Source of the DNA: Acetobacteraceae bacterium
GTDB lineage: Bacteria; Pseudomonadota; Alphaproteobacteria; Acetobacterales; Acetobacteraceae
Length of the DNA: 10,420 bases
Direction: 5' to 3'
Assembly: GCA_027323595.1 (NCBI GenBank)
Contig: DAHWBL010000418.1
Location: forward strand, 1 to 10,420
Position 1 is the first letter of the stretch, and each line of letters starts with the position of its first letter. Below the pieces are notes generated by a model. It saw only the letters and a program-made list of their open reading frames with translations. It had not been told where the DNA came from and did no database searches. This document shows, one piece after another, positions 1-7,545 of this stretch. Position numbers and translations under genes: made by a program.

Positions 1-2202
1 ACGCTCGCCGCCCTGCTCGACCGCACCATCGACGCGCAGCCCTTCCTTGGTCAGCTCGCCGCCGACCCCTCCGCGCGCGGCCTGTTCGGCGCGCTGGCGC
101 TGCTGGCCGAAGGGGCGCGCCGCGGCCAGGCGGACCTCGGCGGCTTCGCCCCCGCGCTCGCCGGCTTCCATGCAGCCCTTGCCGCCGCCGCCCGCCCCGG
201 CGCGCCACCGATGTCGTGGCAGAGCCTGCTCGGCGGCGGCCTGTCCGACCTCGCCGGCCGCTTCCGCTTCGTGCTGGTGCAGCCGCGCCTGGATTTCGGC
301 TCGATCGCGCCGGGCGGTGCGGCCACCGACGCCATCCGCGCCGCCGCCGCCAGCCTGCCCGACGTGCGCGCCGGCCTCGCGCGGGTGCGGCTGACCGGCC
401 AGGTGCCGCTGTCGGACGAGGAATTCGCCACCGTCGCCCAGGGTGCGGCGGTCGGCCTGCTGGCCAGCCTGGCGCTGGTCACGCTGTGGCTGTTCCTCGC
501 CGTCGGCGGCTGGCGGCTGGTGCTGCCGATCGTGCTCACCCTGCTGCTCGGGCTGCTGCTCACCACCTTGTTCGCCACCCTCGCGGTCGGCCGGCTGAAC
601 CTGATCTCGGTCGCGTTCGCCATCCTGTTCGTCGGCATCGCGGTGGATTTCGCCATCCAGTTCGCCGTGCGTTTCCGCGAACAGCAGACCGGCCTGCCGC
701 TGGTCGCAGCACTCGCCGAAACCGGCCGGGCCGCCGGCGGGCAGATCCTGGTCGCCGCCCTCGCCACCGCGGCCGGCTTTCTGGCCTTCGTGCCCACCGA
801 TTTCACCGGCGTCGCCGAGTTGGGGCTGATCGCGGGCGCCGGCATGCTGATCGCCTTCGCCTGCACCCTCACCTTCCTGCCCGCCTGCCTCGCGCTGCTG
901 CGCCCGCGTGCCGGCGCCGGCGAAATCGGCCTGCGCCAGGCCGCCCGGCTCGACGCGCCGATCGCGCGCCACCGCCGCGCCGTGCTCGTCGCCTGCCTGC
1001 TGCCCGGCCTCGCCGGCGCGCTGCTGCTGCCCCGCCTGCCGTTCGATTCCGACCCGCTGCACACCAAGAACCCCGCCACGGAATCGATGCGCGCACTCGC
1101 CGATCTGATCGCCAATCCGCTGACCAGCCCCTACAGCGTCGACATCCTGGCCGCCGACGCGCCCGCCGCGGACGCGCTGGCGACAAAGCTGCGCGCCCTG
1201 CCCCTGGTGGACAGCGTCACCACGCTGGACAGTTTCGTGCCCACCGACCAGCCGGCCAAACTCGCGCTGGTCGCCGACGCCGCCGGCCTGCTCGCCCCCA
1301 CCCTCGATGTCGCCACCCAGGCCGCCCCGCCAGACGCCGCCGCCATCCGCGCCGCCGCCACCCAGGCCGCGGACGGCCTCGCCGCCGCCCGCGCCGCCGC
1401 CCCGATGCTCGCCCCGCTCGCCGCCGACCTCGCCACGCTCGCCGCCCTGCCCGACGCCGCGCTGCTCGCCGCCAATGACCGCCTCACCCGCTATCTGCCG
1501 ATGCAGCTCGCCCGGCTGCGCGCGGCCCTTGGCGCGCGCGCGGTCACCGCCGCCGACCTGCCCGCCGACATCGCGCGCGACTGGGCGCTGGCGGACGGAC
1601 GGGTGCGGGTGAACGCGGTGGCACGGCCCGGCGGGCGCGACCGCGCCGGCCAGCAGGCGTTCGTGGACCAGGTGCGCGCCGTCGCGCCCGATGTCGGCGG
1701 CTCGGCGGTCACCATCGTCGCCACCACCGACACCATCATCGCCGCCTTCCGCGCCGCCGCCACCGGCGCGCTGGCCGCCATCGCGCTGATCCTGCTGATC
1801 GCGCTGCGCCGGATCACCGACATGCTGCTGGTGCTCGCCCCGCTGCTGCTGTCGGGACTGCTCACCGGGCTGCTGGTGGTGGCGCTGCCGCTGCCGATCA
1901 ATTTCGCCAACATCATCGCCCTGCCGCTGCTGCTGGGCGTCGGCGTGTCGTTCAACATCTATTTCGTGATGAACTGGCGCGCCGGCGCCACCCGCCCGCT
2001 CGGCTCGGCCACCGCGCGCGCGGTGCTGTTCTCCGCGCTCACCACCGCCACCGCCTTCGGCTCGCTCGCGCTGTCGGCGCATCCGGGCACCGCCAGCATG
2101 GGACGGCTGCTGCTGCTCAGCCTCGCCTGCACCCTGGTCGCCACCCTGGTGTTCATCCCCGCATTGCTCGCCAGCCTCGGGCCGGCTCACAAATCTCCAT
2201 AG
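1..2202 (+). CDS. hpnN: HpnN, RND-family hopanoid transporter (5' end outside window)
   Basis: The frame is open from base 1 to the TAG at 2200-2202, giving 733 visible residues. An ATG at 211 is internal, because the 70 codons before it read as family-like sequence (DAQPFLGQLAADPSARGLF), so roughly the first 100-150 residues and TM1 are missing. The family belongs to the RND/MMPL-like permeases and moves hopanoids from the inner to the outer membrane. Visible layout, in window residues: end of the first periplasmic domain with the motif GQVPLSDEEF (about 133-142); TM2-TM6 at about 148-168, 173-191, 199-220, 248-264 and 274-300; TM7 at about 327-343; an Ala-rich second periplasmic domain (345-580); and TM8-TM12 at about 586-725. 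TM4 carries the RND-type motif GIAVDF with Asp216, whereas the equivalent TM10 motif GVGVSF has Ser650, so the two halves are asymmetric. Its 3' end overlaps hpnK on the other strand by 16 bp. Assignment to HpnN rather than another MMPL-like protein rests on these motifs and the hpnK neighbour. Confidence 0.9.
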   Translation, partial: TLAALLDRTIDAQPFLGQLAADPSARGLFGALALLAEGARRGQADLGGFAPALAGFHAALAAAARPGAPPMSWQSLLGGGLSDLAGRFRFVLVQPRLDFGSIAPGGAATDAIRAAAASLPDVRAGLARVRLTGQVPLSDEEFATVAQGAAVGLLASLALVTLWLFLAVGGWRLVLPIVLTLLLGLLLTTLFATLAVGRLNLISVAFAILFVGIAVDFAIQFAVRFREQQTGLPLVAALAETGRAAGGQILVAALATAAGFLAFVPTDFTGVAELGLIAGAGMLIAFACTLTFLPACLALLRPRAGAGEIGLRQAARLDAPIARHRRAVLVACLLPGLAGALLLPRLPFDSDPLHTKNPATESMRALADLIANPLTSPYSVDILAADAPAADALATKLRALPLVDSVTTLDSFVPTDQPAKLALVADAAGLLAPTLDVATQAAPPDAAAIRAAATQAADGLAAARAAAPMLAPLAADLATLAALPDAALLAANDRLTRYLPMQLARLRAALGARAVTAADLPADIARDWALADGRVRVNAVARPGGRDRAGQQAFVDQVRAVAPDVGGSAVTIVATTDTIIAAFRAAATGALAAIALILLIALRRITDMLLVLAPLLLSGLLTGLLVVALPLPINFANIIALPLLLGVGVSFNIYFVMNWRAGATRPLGSATARAVLFSALTTATAFGSLALSAHPGTASMGRLLLLSLACTLVATLVFIPALLASLGPAHKSP

Positions 2203-3020
2203 GAAGTCAGCGAAAACCCCGACATCGCCGCACGCACCGCCGGATCGAGCAGTGCGGCGAGCTCGCCCTCATGCTCATAGTCGGGCATCAGCCGGTCGAT
2301 CGCCGCGTCACGCGCGGCGGCGGGATGAAAATAAATTTCGCTGACACCGTCAGGGATCAACGGCAGCAGCCGCAGCAATTTGTCGCCGGTCATGTGGCCG
2401 CTCCAGGCCAGGCCAAACACATGGTCGTTGCACACCATCCCCGCCCGGCGCGCGCGCGCGCGCAGCAGCCCCGTCCAGCGATGCAGCGCCACCGCGCCGG
2501 GCCGCACCGGCACGCCCGCCGCGCGCATCACCGCCGGCGGCTCGGCGGGAACCCGCACCGCGCGCAACCCGTGCCGCGCGCCGATGCGCAGCAGCAGCTC
2601 GCCCACCACCGGATGCAGATGCATGTGCTTGTGCGCGTCCGCATGGTCCAGCCGCAGCCCGGTGGCGGCGAAGGCGGCGAACTGCGCGGCGATCTCCTCG
2701 CCCAGTTGCCGCCGGGCAGCACCGCTCGCGGCATAGCGCAGCGCCAGACGCACCTGGTCGGAGGAAAACTGCCCGCTCGCATCGACAAGATCGGGAATTT
2801 CGCTCGCCGGCAGCACCGCGGGTCCCTCCACCGCGACCAGATGCAGCCCCACCCGCAGCCCCGGATTGGCCCGCGCGCGCGCCACCGCGTCTGCCGCCGC
2901 GGGGCCGGCCACCATCAGGCTCGCCGCGGTCAGCAGACCGTCCCGATGGGCCCGCTCGATGCCCTCGTTCACCGCCACGGACAGGCCGAAATCATCGGCC
3001 GACACGATCAGCCGCCGCAT
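2187..3020 (-). CDS. hpnK: HpnK, YdjC/ChbG-family hopanoid glycan deacetylase
   Basis: This 277-residue protein of the YdjC/ChbG carbohydrate deacetylase family is recognisable as the hopanoid-associated type. In characterised hopanoid producers HpnK removes the acetyl group from N-acetylglucosaminyl bacteriohopanetetrol to give the glucosamine form, before HpnJ makes the cyclitol ether. Visible motifs: N-terminal RRLIVSADDFGLS with the Asp pair at 9-10, GLHL with His60, a His-rich metal-site segment LDHADAHKHMHLHP (124-137), and EIYFHP (228-233). The ATG at 3020 is chosen because the family starts right before the RLIVSADDFG strand and GGTGA, overlapping the ppx stop, lies 5 nt upstream as a Shine-Dalgarno sequence. 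A GTG at 3029 that overlaps the ppx TGA (GTGA) would add three residues. Either start implies translational coupling to ppx. The C-terminus overlaps the hpnN 3' end tail to tail. Being the last gene of a polyphosphate operon rather than inside an hpn cluster is the odd point. Substrate is inferred from family and context. Confidence 0.9.
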   Translation of the reverse strand: MRRLIVSADDFGLSVAVNEGIERAHRDGLLTAASLMVAGPAAADAVARARANPGLRVGLHLVAVEGPAVLPASEIPDLVDASGQFSSDQVRLALRYAASGAARRQLGEEIAAQFAAFAATGLRLDHADAHKHMHLHPVVGELLLRIGARHGLRAVRVPAEPPAVMRAAGVPVRPGAVALHRWTGLLRARARRAGMVCNDHVFGLAWSGHMTGDKLLRLLPLIPDGVSEIYFHPAAARDAAIDRLMPDYEHEGELAALLDPAVRAAMSGFSLTSYGDL

Positions 3021-3025
3021 CGCGC

Positions 3026-4567
3026 TCACCCGGCGAGCAGCGTGCGCATGCCCAGCACCTGGCCCAGCCGGTCGAGCCGGCGCTGCACGCTCTCCCCGGC
3101 GAACAGCCCGCCGCCGGTATCCAGATGCAGCGTCAGCAGATCATCGCGCACCGACAGCCGGCTGGCGCGCAGCAATTCGGGCGTGCCGCCGGACAGGATG
3201 AACCCCAGCCGGAAGGCCACGCCCAGCAGCTCGGCGCGATGTTGGCTGAGCGGATCGAGCAGCGCGCGCGCCGGCGCGAGGAACGCCGCCTCGGGGGTGG
3301 CGTCGTAGCGCAGCGCGATCGCGGTGGCCAGAAAGGCGCGGCCATGATGATCGAGCGCGATGCCAGGCTGGCGCAGCAATCTCAGGAACGCCTGCTCGGC
3401 GCGATAATCCGGATGCTCGTGGCTGCCGATGTCGGCGACCCAGGCGGCGGCCAGGCGCATGCGCGTCGCCTCGGCGGATTCGCCGGCAAGCCCGCCAGGC
3501 GCGAACAGCGGGCTGGTCCAGTCGAACAGCACCGGCGGCAGCTCGGTCTGCCGCCCATGCCGCGCCGCCATCTCGCGACATGCGGCGAGCAGCGGGTCCT
3601 GCCGGGCCGTCGGCTCGGGCACCGCGCGCATATACCATCCCTCGCGCAGCCCGCTCGCGCTGAACACCACCCGGCGCGCGCCGGTGGCGCGCAGCACGCG
3701 GCGCAGCGCCACCGCGGCGAACGGCAGGTCATCCAACCGCCGCCTGGACGCACCAGCGAGTTTTTCGAGCCCCCGGCGCGGTGTCGCGGTGATCACCCCG
3801 GTCAGATCGCGCGCCTCCTCGCGGCTGATGGTATAGTGATGCACGATGCGCAGCGGATAATCGGTCTGCACCATGTGCATGTACGCCAGCGCCCGCCAGG
3901 CGCCGCCGACCACATACAGGTCGCGCCCCTCCCCCTCGGCGAGCCAGGGCACCGCGTCAAGCTCCGCCTGGACGATGGCGCGCGCCCGCGCGGTGTCCCC
4001 GCCGGCCCGCTCGGCCAGCCGGATCACCCCCAGCCGCAGCGTCTCGGCGCGCTCGGCAACCCCCGCGCGCAGCCGCACCAGCTCCAGGGAACCCCCGCCA
4101 ATATCAGCAAGAATGCCATCCGCCGCGGGAATGCCGCACAGCACGCCGGCCGCCGACAGCGCCGCCTCCTCATGGCCGGGCAGCACCCGGATCGGCACAT
4201 CGGGCATCCGCCGCGCCAGCTCGGCGACAAAGCCCGGACCGTTATGCGCCTCACGCACCGCCGAGGTCGCCAGCACCTCGAACCGCGCCACCGACATCGC
4301 GCGCGCCAGCGCATGATAGCGATGCATCACCGTCAGCGCCGCCTCCAGCGCGTCGTCCGCCAGCAGCCCGGTGGTCTCGACCCCGCGGGCCAGCCGCAAA
4401 ACCGCTTTTTCGTTGAAAATCACTAAAGGATTGCGCGCGCAGCCCTCGAACACCACCAGCCGCACCGAGTTGGAGCCAAGGTCCACCACCGCCTGGCGCA
4501 CCGGCGCGCCCGCCGCGATCGCGCCATCCAACCCGCCCGGCCCGTCATCCCCCGGAGCGTCATCCAT
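3026..4567 (-). CDS. ppx: Ppx/GppA-family exopolyphosphatase
   Basis: Exopolyphosphatases of this ASKHA-fold family release phosphate from the ends of polyphosphate; GppA relatives hydrolyse pppGpp, and the two activities cannot be separated by eye. The protein is 513 residues from the ATG at 4567. Motifs, numbered from that ATG: phosphate-binding VVDLGSNSVRLVV (27-39, Asp29), GHEEA with the candidate catalytic Glu133/134, the second phosphate motif DIGGGSLEL (155-163), and VVGGAWRALAYM (219-230). A C-terminal helical domain contains GSHEHPDYRAEQ with His383 and His385. Alternative in-frame GTG starts at 4585 and 4570 lie in a 15-bp tandem repeat that gives each start region its own GGGGAG. 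I prefer ATG 4567 because the nearer GGGGAGAG is well spaced and the family needs little before VVDLGSNS. It follows ppk1 by 36 nt and overlaps or abuts hpnK. Pairing a synthesising kinase with a degrading phosphatase is classic and supports PPX over GppA. Confidence 0.93.
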   Translation of the reverse strand: MDDAPGDDGPGGLDGAIAAGAPVRQAVVDLGSNSVRLVVFEGCARNPLVIFNEKAVLRLARGVETTGLLADDALEAALTVMHRYHALARAMSVARFEVLATSAVREAHNGPGFVAELARRMPDVPIRVLPGHEEAALSAAGVLCGIPAADGILADIGGGSLELVRLRAGVAERAETLRLGVIRLAERAGGDTARARAIVQAELDAVPWLAEGEGRDLYVVGGAWRALAYMHMVQTDYPLRIVHHYTISREEARDLTGVITATPRRGLEKLAGASRRRLDDLPFAAVALRRVLRATGARRVVFSASGLREGWYMRAVPEPTARQDPLLAACREMAARHGRQTELPPVLFDWTSPLFAPGGLAGESAEATRMRLAAAWVADIGSHEHPDYRAEQAFLRLLRQPGIALDHHGRAFLATAIALRYDATPEAAFLAPARALLDPLSQHRAELLGVAFRLGFILSGGTPELLRASRLSVRDDLLTLHLDTGGGLFAGESVQRRLDRLGQVLGMRTLLAG

Positions 4568-4568
4568 C

Positions 4569-4598
4569 ACCGCTCTCCCCGCCACCGCTCTCCCCGCC
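4569..4598 (-). repeat. Perfect 15-bp tandem duplication containing the ppx Shine-Dalgarno
   Basis: Two head-to-tail copies of the plus-strand unit ACCGCTCTCCCCGCC occupy 4569-4583 and 4584-4598. On the ppx strand each copy reads GGCGGGGAGAGCGGT and therefore carries a GGGGAG ribosome-binding core. The unit is five codons long, so the frame is kept: the distal copy serves GTG 4585 and the proximal copy serves GTG 4570 and ATG 4567. The repeat fills most of the ppk1-ppx spacer. Confidence 0.95.
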
Positions 4599-4603
4599 GC
4601 GGG

Positions 4604-6784
4604 TCAATCGCGCGCGCCACGATCCGCCCGCCGCGCCGGCAGCGCCGCGCCATGCAGCGCCGAGCCGCGCCCCGACAGCGAGGGATTGGTCATGAAATAC
4701 TCATGCGCCGACACCGGCCACCGCCCCCACACCTGGCGCTTCCACGAACCATCAGCATGCAACAGCCACGATTGCATCGTGTCCTTCAGATTGACCACCA
4801 TGATCTGGTCCAGCACCTGCTCGTGCACGGTCGGGTTATGGATCGGCACCATCGCCTCGATGCGCCACTCCATGTTGCGCGCCATCCAGTCCGCGCTGCT
4901 GATAAACACCTTGGCCTGGCGGCTGGGCAGCGGCTGTCCGTTGCCGAAACAAAATATCCTGGCATGCTCCAAAAACCGCCCGACGATCGATTTCACCTTG
5001 ATATTCTCTGAAAGACCGGAAACCCCCGGACGCAGGCAACAGATGCCGCGCACCACGATGACAATCTTCACCCCCGCGCCGGACGCCTCGTACAGCTTGT
5101 CGATCAGCGTCTCGTCCACCAGCGAATTCATCTTCAGCCAGATGCCGCCCGTCCGCCCGGCGCGGGCATGGGCGATCTCCGCCTCGATCAGTCCCATCAG
5201 CGTGCTGCGCGTGGTCAGCGGGCTGAAGGCGAGCTGGTCCATCCGCTCGGGCTCGGCATAGCCGGTCATGTAGTTGAACAGCCGCGCCGAATCGCGGGTG
5301 AGATCGGGGTCGGAGGTGAAGAACGACAGATCGGTGTACACCCGCGCGGTGATCGGGTGATAATTGCCGGTGCCGAAATGCGCATAGGCCCGCATCGACC
5401 CGCCCTCGCGGCGCACCACCAGCGACAGTTTCGCGTGCGTCTTCAGCCCGGCGAAACCAAACACCACCTGCACGCCCGCGGCCTCCATCGAGCGCGCCAG
5501 ATGGATGTTGGCCTCCTCGTCGAAGCGCGCCCGCAACTCCACCATCGCGGTGACCGACTTGCCGGCCTCGGCCGCCTCGATCAGCGCCTTCACGATCGGG
5601 CTGTCGCGGCTGGTCCGATACAGCGTCTGCTTGATCGCCACCACCGCGGGGTCCTGCGCGGCCTGGCGCAGGAACTGCACCACCACGTCGAAACTCTCGA
5701 ACGGGTGATGCACGATGATGTCCTTGGCGCGGATCGCGGCAAAGCAATCGCCGCCGAAATCGCGGATGCGCTCGGGAAAACGCGGGGTGTAGGCTGCAAA
5801 CAACAGATCCGGCCGGTCATCGACGATCAGCTGCCGCAGATCGGTGATGCCGATCAGCCCGTCCTGCACCACGATCTCGTGCTCGTCGAGCGCATCGGCC
5901 ACCATGCCGCGCAGGTCCGCCGGCATCGCCGCATCGACGGCCAGATGGATCGCCACCCCGCGCCGCCGCCGCTTCAGCGCGGTCTCATACGAGCGCACCA
6001 GGTCCTCGGCTTCCTCCTCGAACTCCACATCGGTATCGCGGATCAACCGGAACAGCCCGCCGCCATGCGCATCAAAGCCGGGAAAAAGCCGCGCCAGGAA
6101 CAGCATGATCAGCGCTTCGAGCATCACGAAACGAATCCGCCCGTCGCCCTCGACACCGGGCAGACGGATGAAGCGCTCCACCTGCTGGGGCAGCGGGATC
6201 AGCGCCTGCATGCTGTGATGGTCCTCCGCGCGGCTCAGCCGCAACGCCATCACCAGCCCCATGTTGGGCACGAACGGAAACGGGTGCGCGGGGTCCACCG
6301 CGAGCGGGGTCAACACCGGAAACACCCGGTCCATGAACCAGGCCTCCAGCCACGCCCGATCCTCCTCGCCCAGCCCCTCGGGGTCGAGGATCACCAGTCC
6401 CGCCCCGGCCAGTTGCGCGCGCAGATCACGCCAGACCCGCTGCTGGTCATGGATCAGCGCCGCCGCTCCCGCCTGCACCTCGGCCAGTTGCTGCGCCGGC
6501 ACCCGCCCATCGGGCGACAGCGCCGCCACCCCCGCCTTGGCCTGGCCCACCAGACCGGCGACGCGCACCGAATAGAACTCATCGAGGTTGGCGCCGCTGA
6601 TCGACACGAACCGCAGCCGCTCCAGCAGCGGATGGCGCGGATTCTCCGCCTCCTCCAGCACCCGATGATTGAAATCGAGCCAGGACAGCTCACGGTTGAT
6701 GAAGCGCGCCGGACTGTCGGGCGCGACCGCCCCCGCGCCGCCACGCATCTCGGAATCCGGCATGCCCGCGGAAGGATTGTCCAT
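4604..6784 (-). CDS. ppk1: Polyphosphate kinase 1 (PPK1)
   Basis: PPK1 reversibly transfers the terminal phosphate of ATP to inorganic polyphosphate through a phosphohistidine intermediate. The 726-residue protein (from ATG 6784) has all expected parts: N-terminal domain with FINRELSWLDFN (28-39) and LDEFYSVRVAGL (67-78), then a middle domain, then two PLD-like catalytic domains. The first holds KTHAK with His449, which by spacing matches the autophosphorylated E. coli His435, followed by FGTGNYHP. The second holds RFLEHAR with His607, matching E. coli His592, and SADWMARNMEWRIE (630-643). The spacing between the two His is 158 versus 157 in E. coli. The C-terminal FMTNPSLSGRG segment looks intact. 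An in-frame GTG directly before the ATG (6787) is an alternative start. The gene sits about 13 nt after hdaA and 36 nt before ppx, so it is probably co-transcribed. An AT-richer codon patch covers the second active-site His (about 4950-5035). Confidence 0.97.
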   Translation of the reverse strand: MDNPSAGMPDSEMRGGAGAVAPDSPARFINRELSWLDFNHRVLEEAENPRHPLLERLRFVSISGANLDEFYSVRVAGLVGQAKAGVAALSPDGRVPAQQLAEVQAGAAALIHDQQRVWRDLRAQLAGAGLVILDPEGLGEEDRAWLEAWFMDRVFPVLTPLAVDPAHPFPFVPNMGLVMALRLSRAEDHHSMQALIPLPQQVERFIRLPGVEGDGRIRFVMLEALIMLFLARLFPGFDAHGGGLFRLIRDTDVEFEEEAEDLVRSYETALKRRRRGVAIHLAVDAAMPADLRGMVADALDEHEIVVQDGLIGITDLRQLIVDDRPDLLFAAYTPRFPERIRDFGGDCFAAIRAKDIIVHHPFESFDVVVQFLRQAAQDPAVVAIKQTLYRTSRDSPIVKALIEAAEAGKSVTAMVELRARFDEEANIHLARSMEAAGVQVVFGFAGLKTHAKLSLVVRREGGSMRAYAHFGTGNYHPITARVYTDLSFFTSDPDLTRDSARLFNYMTGYAEPERMDQLAFSPLTTRSTLMGLIEAEIAHARAGRTGGIWLKMNSLVDETLIDKLYEASGAGVKIVIVVRGICCLRPGVSGLSENIKVKSIVGRFLEHARIFCFGNGQPLPSRQAKVFISSADWMARNMEWRIEAMVPIHNPTVHEQVLDQIMVVNLKDTMQSWLLHADGSWKRQVWGRWPVSAHEYFMTNPSLSGRGSALHGAALPARRADRGARD

Positions 6785-6797
6785 CACCTGCGACCCA

Positions 6798-7541
6798 TTA
6801 GACCAACACCGGCGCGGCTGGCGAGGCCGCGTCCGCCACCGCCCGCGGCGTCACCAACATGTCATCCTCCGCCACCTCGCACCCGTCCATCCCCGCCAGC
6901 ACCTGCACCACCAGCCACCGCTTCACCCGCCGGCTGCCCTGCGCCAGCGCCGCGCGGTCCAGCCGGGCGACGAACTCGCGCAATCCCGCCGGCTCACGCG
7001 GCAGATGCAGCCGCAGCCAGGCCTGAAGCGGGGCCGACACCACCAGCCCCCGCCCGGCCAGCAGCCGCGCCAGCAGCATGTCGAGCAGCGAATCCTCCGG
7101 CCGCTCCAGCCGCACCGCCGCCATCGCGCGCACCCGGCTCGCGAGGTCGGCCAGCCGCACCCCCCAGGCCGAGGCCGGCGCCCGCGCCGCCAGCAGCACC
7201 GGCAGCCCGGCCTCGGCGGCGGCGTTCAGCAGATGCAGCAGCGCCGCCTCCTCGGCCGGCGCGTCGGCATCATCCACCGCCACCGGTGCCGCCGGCGCGC
7301 CCGGCAACCCGCGCAGGCCCGGACCCGACACCACCACCGCCCCCGCGCCGCGCGCCCAGCGATGCAGCAGATGCGACTTGCCCACCCCCGCCTCGCCCCA
7401 CAGCAGCAGCCGCCCCGACGGCCAGGCACCGGTGCGCGCGAGCCATGAGCGCGCCGGCGCGTTGGATTGCGCCGGCAGAAACGCCGCGGACAGATAATCC
7501 GGCCGGTGCGGCAACGGCAGCGGCAACTGGCGCGTCAACAT
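6798..7541 (-). CDS. hdaA: HdaA, DnaA-related regulatory ATPase (replication control)
   Basis: Hda-type proteins bind the DNA sliding clamp and stimulate ATP hydrolysis by DnaA, which switches off replication initiation. The 247-residue protein starts with QLPLPL (5-10), a good clamp-binding motif at the site where Hda carries it. It then shows a AAA+ core: Walker A GEAGVGKSH (49-57), a Walker B-like segment VAVDDAD (87-93), a possible sensor-1 segment at LLAARAPAS (116-124), the box VII-like LASRVRAM with Arg136 (133-140) as candidate arginine finger, and a sensor-2-like stretch GLREFVARLDRAAL (186-199). There is no DnaA-type DNA-binding domain, and the length suits Hda rather than DnaA. The ATG at 7541 is 4 nt after the permease stop; the best upstream purine run is GGGGG about 10 nt away, so initiation may rely on coupling. 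The tail after 225 is Ala/Pro/Val rich. The name follows Caulobacter usage; a DnaA-like protein of other function is possible but less likely. Confidence 0.88.
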   Translation of the reverse strand: MLTRQLPLPLPHRPDYLSAAFLPAQSNAPARSWLARTGAWPSGRLLLWGEAGVGKSHLLHRWARGAGAVVVSGPGLRGLPGAPAAPVAVDDADAPAEEAALLHLLNAAAEAGLPVLLAARAPASAWGVRLADLASRVRAMAAVRLERPEDSLLDMLLARLLAGRGLVVSAPLQAWLRLHLPREPAGLREFVARLDRAALAQGSRRVKRWLVVQVLAGMDGCEVAEDDMLVTPRAVADAASPAAPVLV

Positions 7542-7545
7542 CGGC

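Noticed and set aside
51..1115. Minus-strand 354-residue frame antisense to hpnN
   Set aside because: Ser/Arg/Ala-rich shadow of hpnN with no family motif; the plus frame has clear RND transmembrane motifs.
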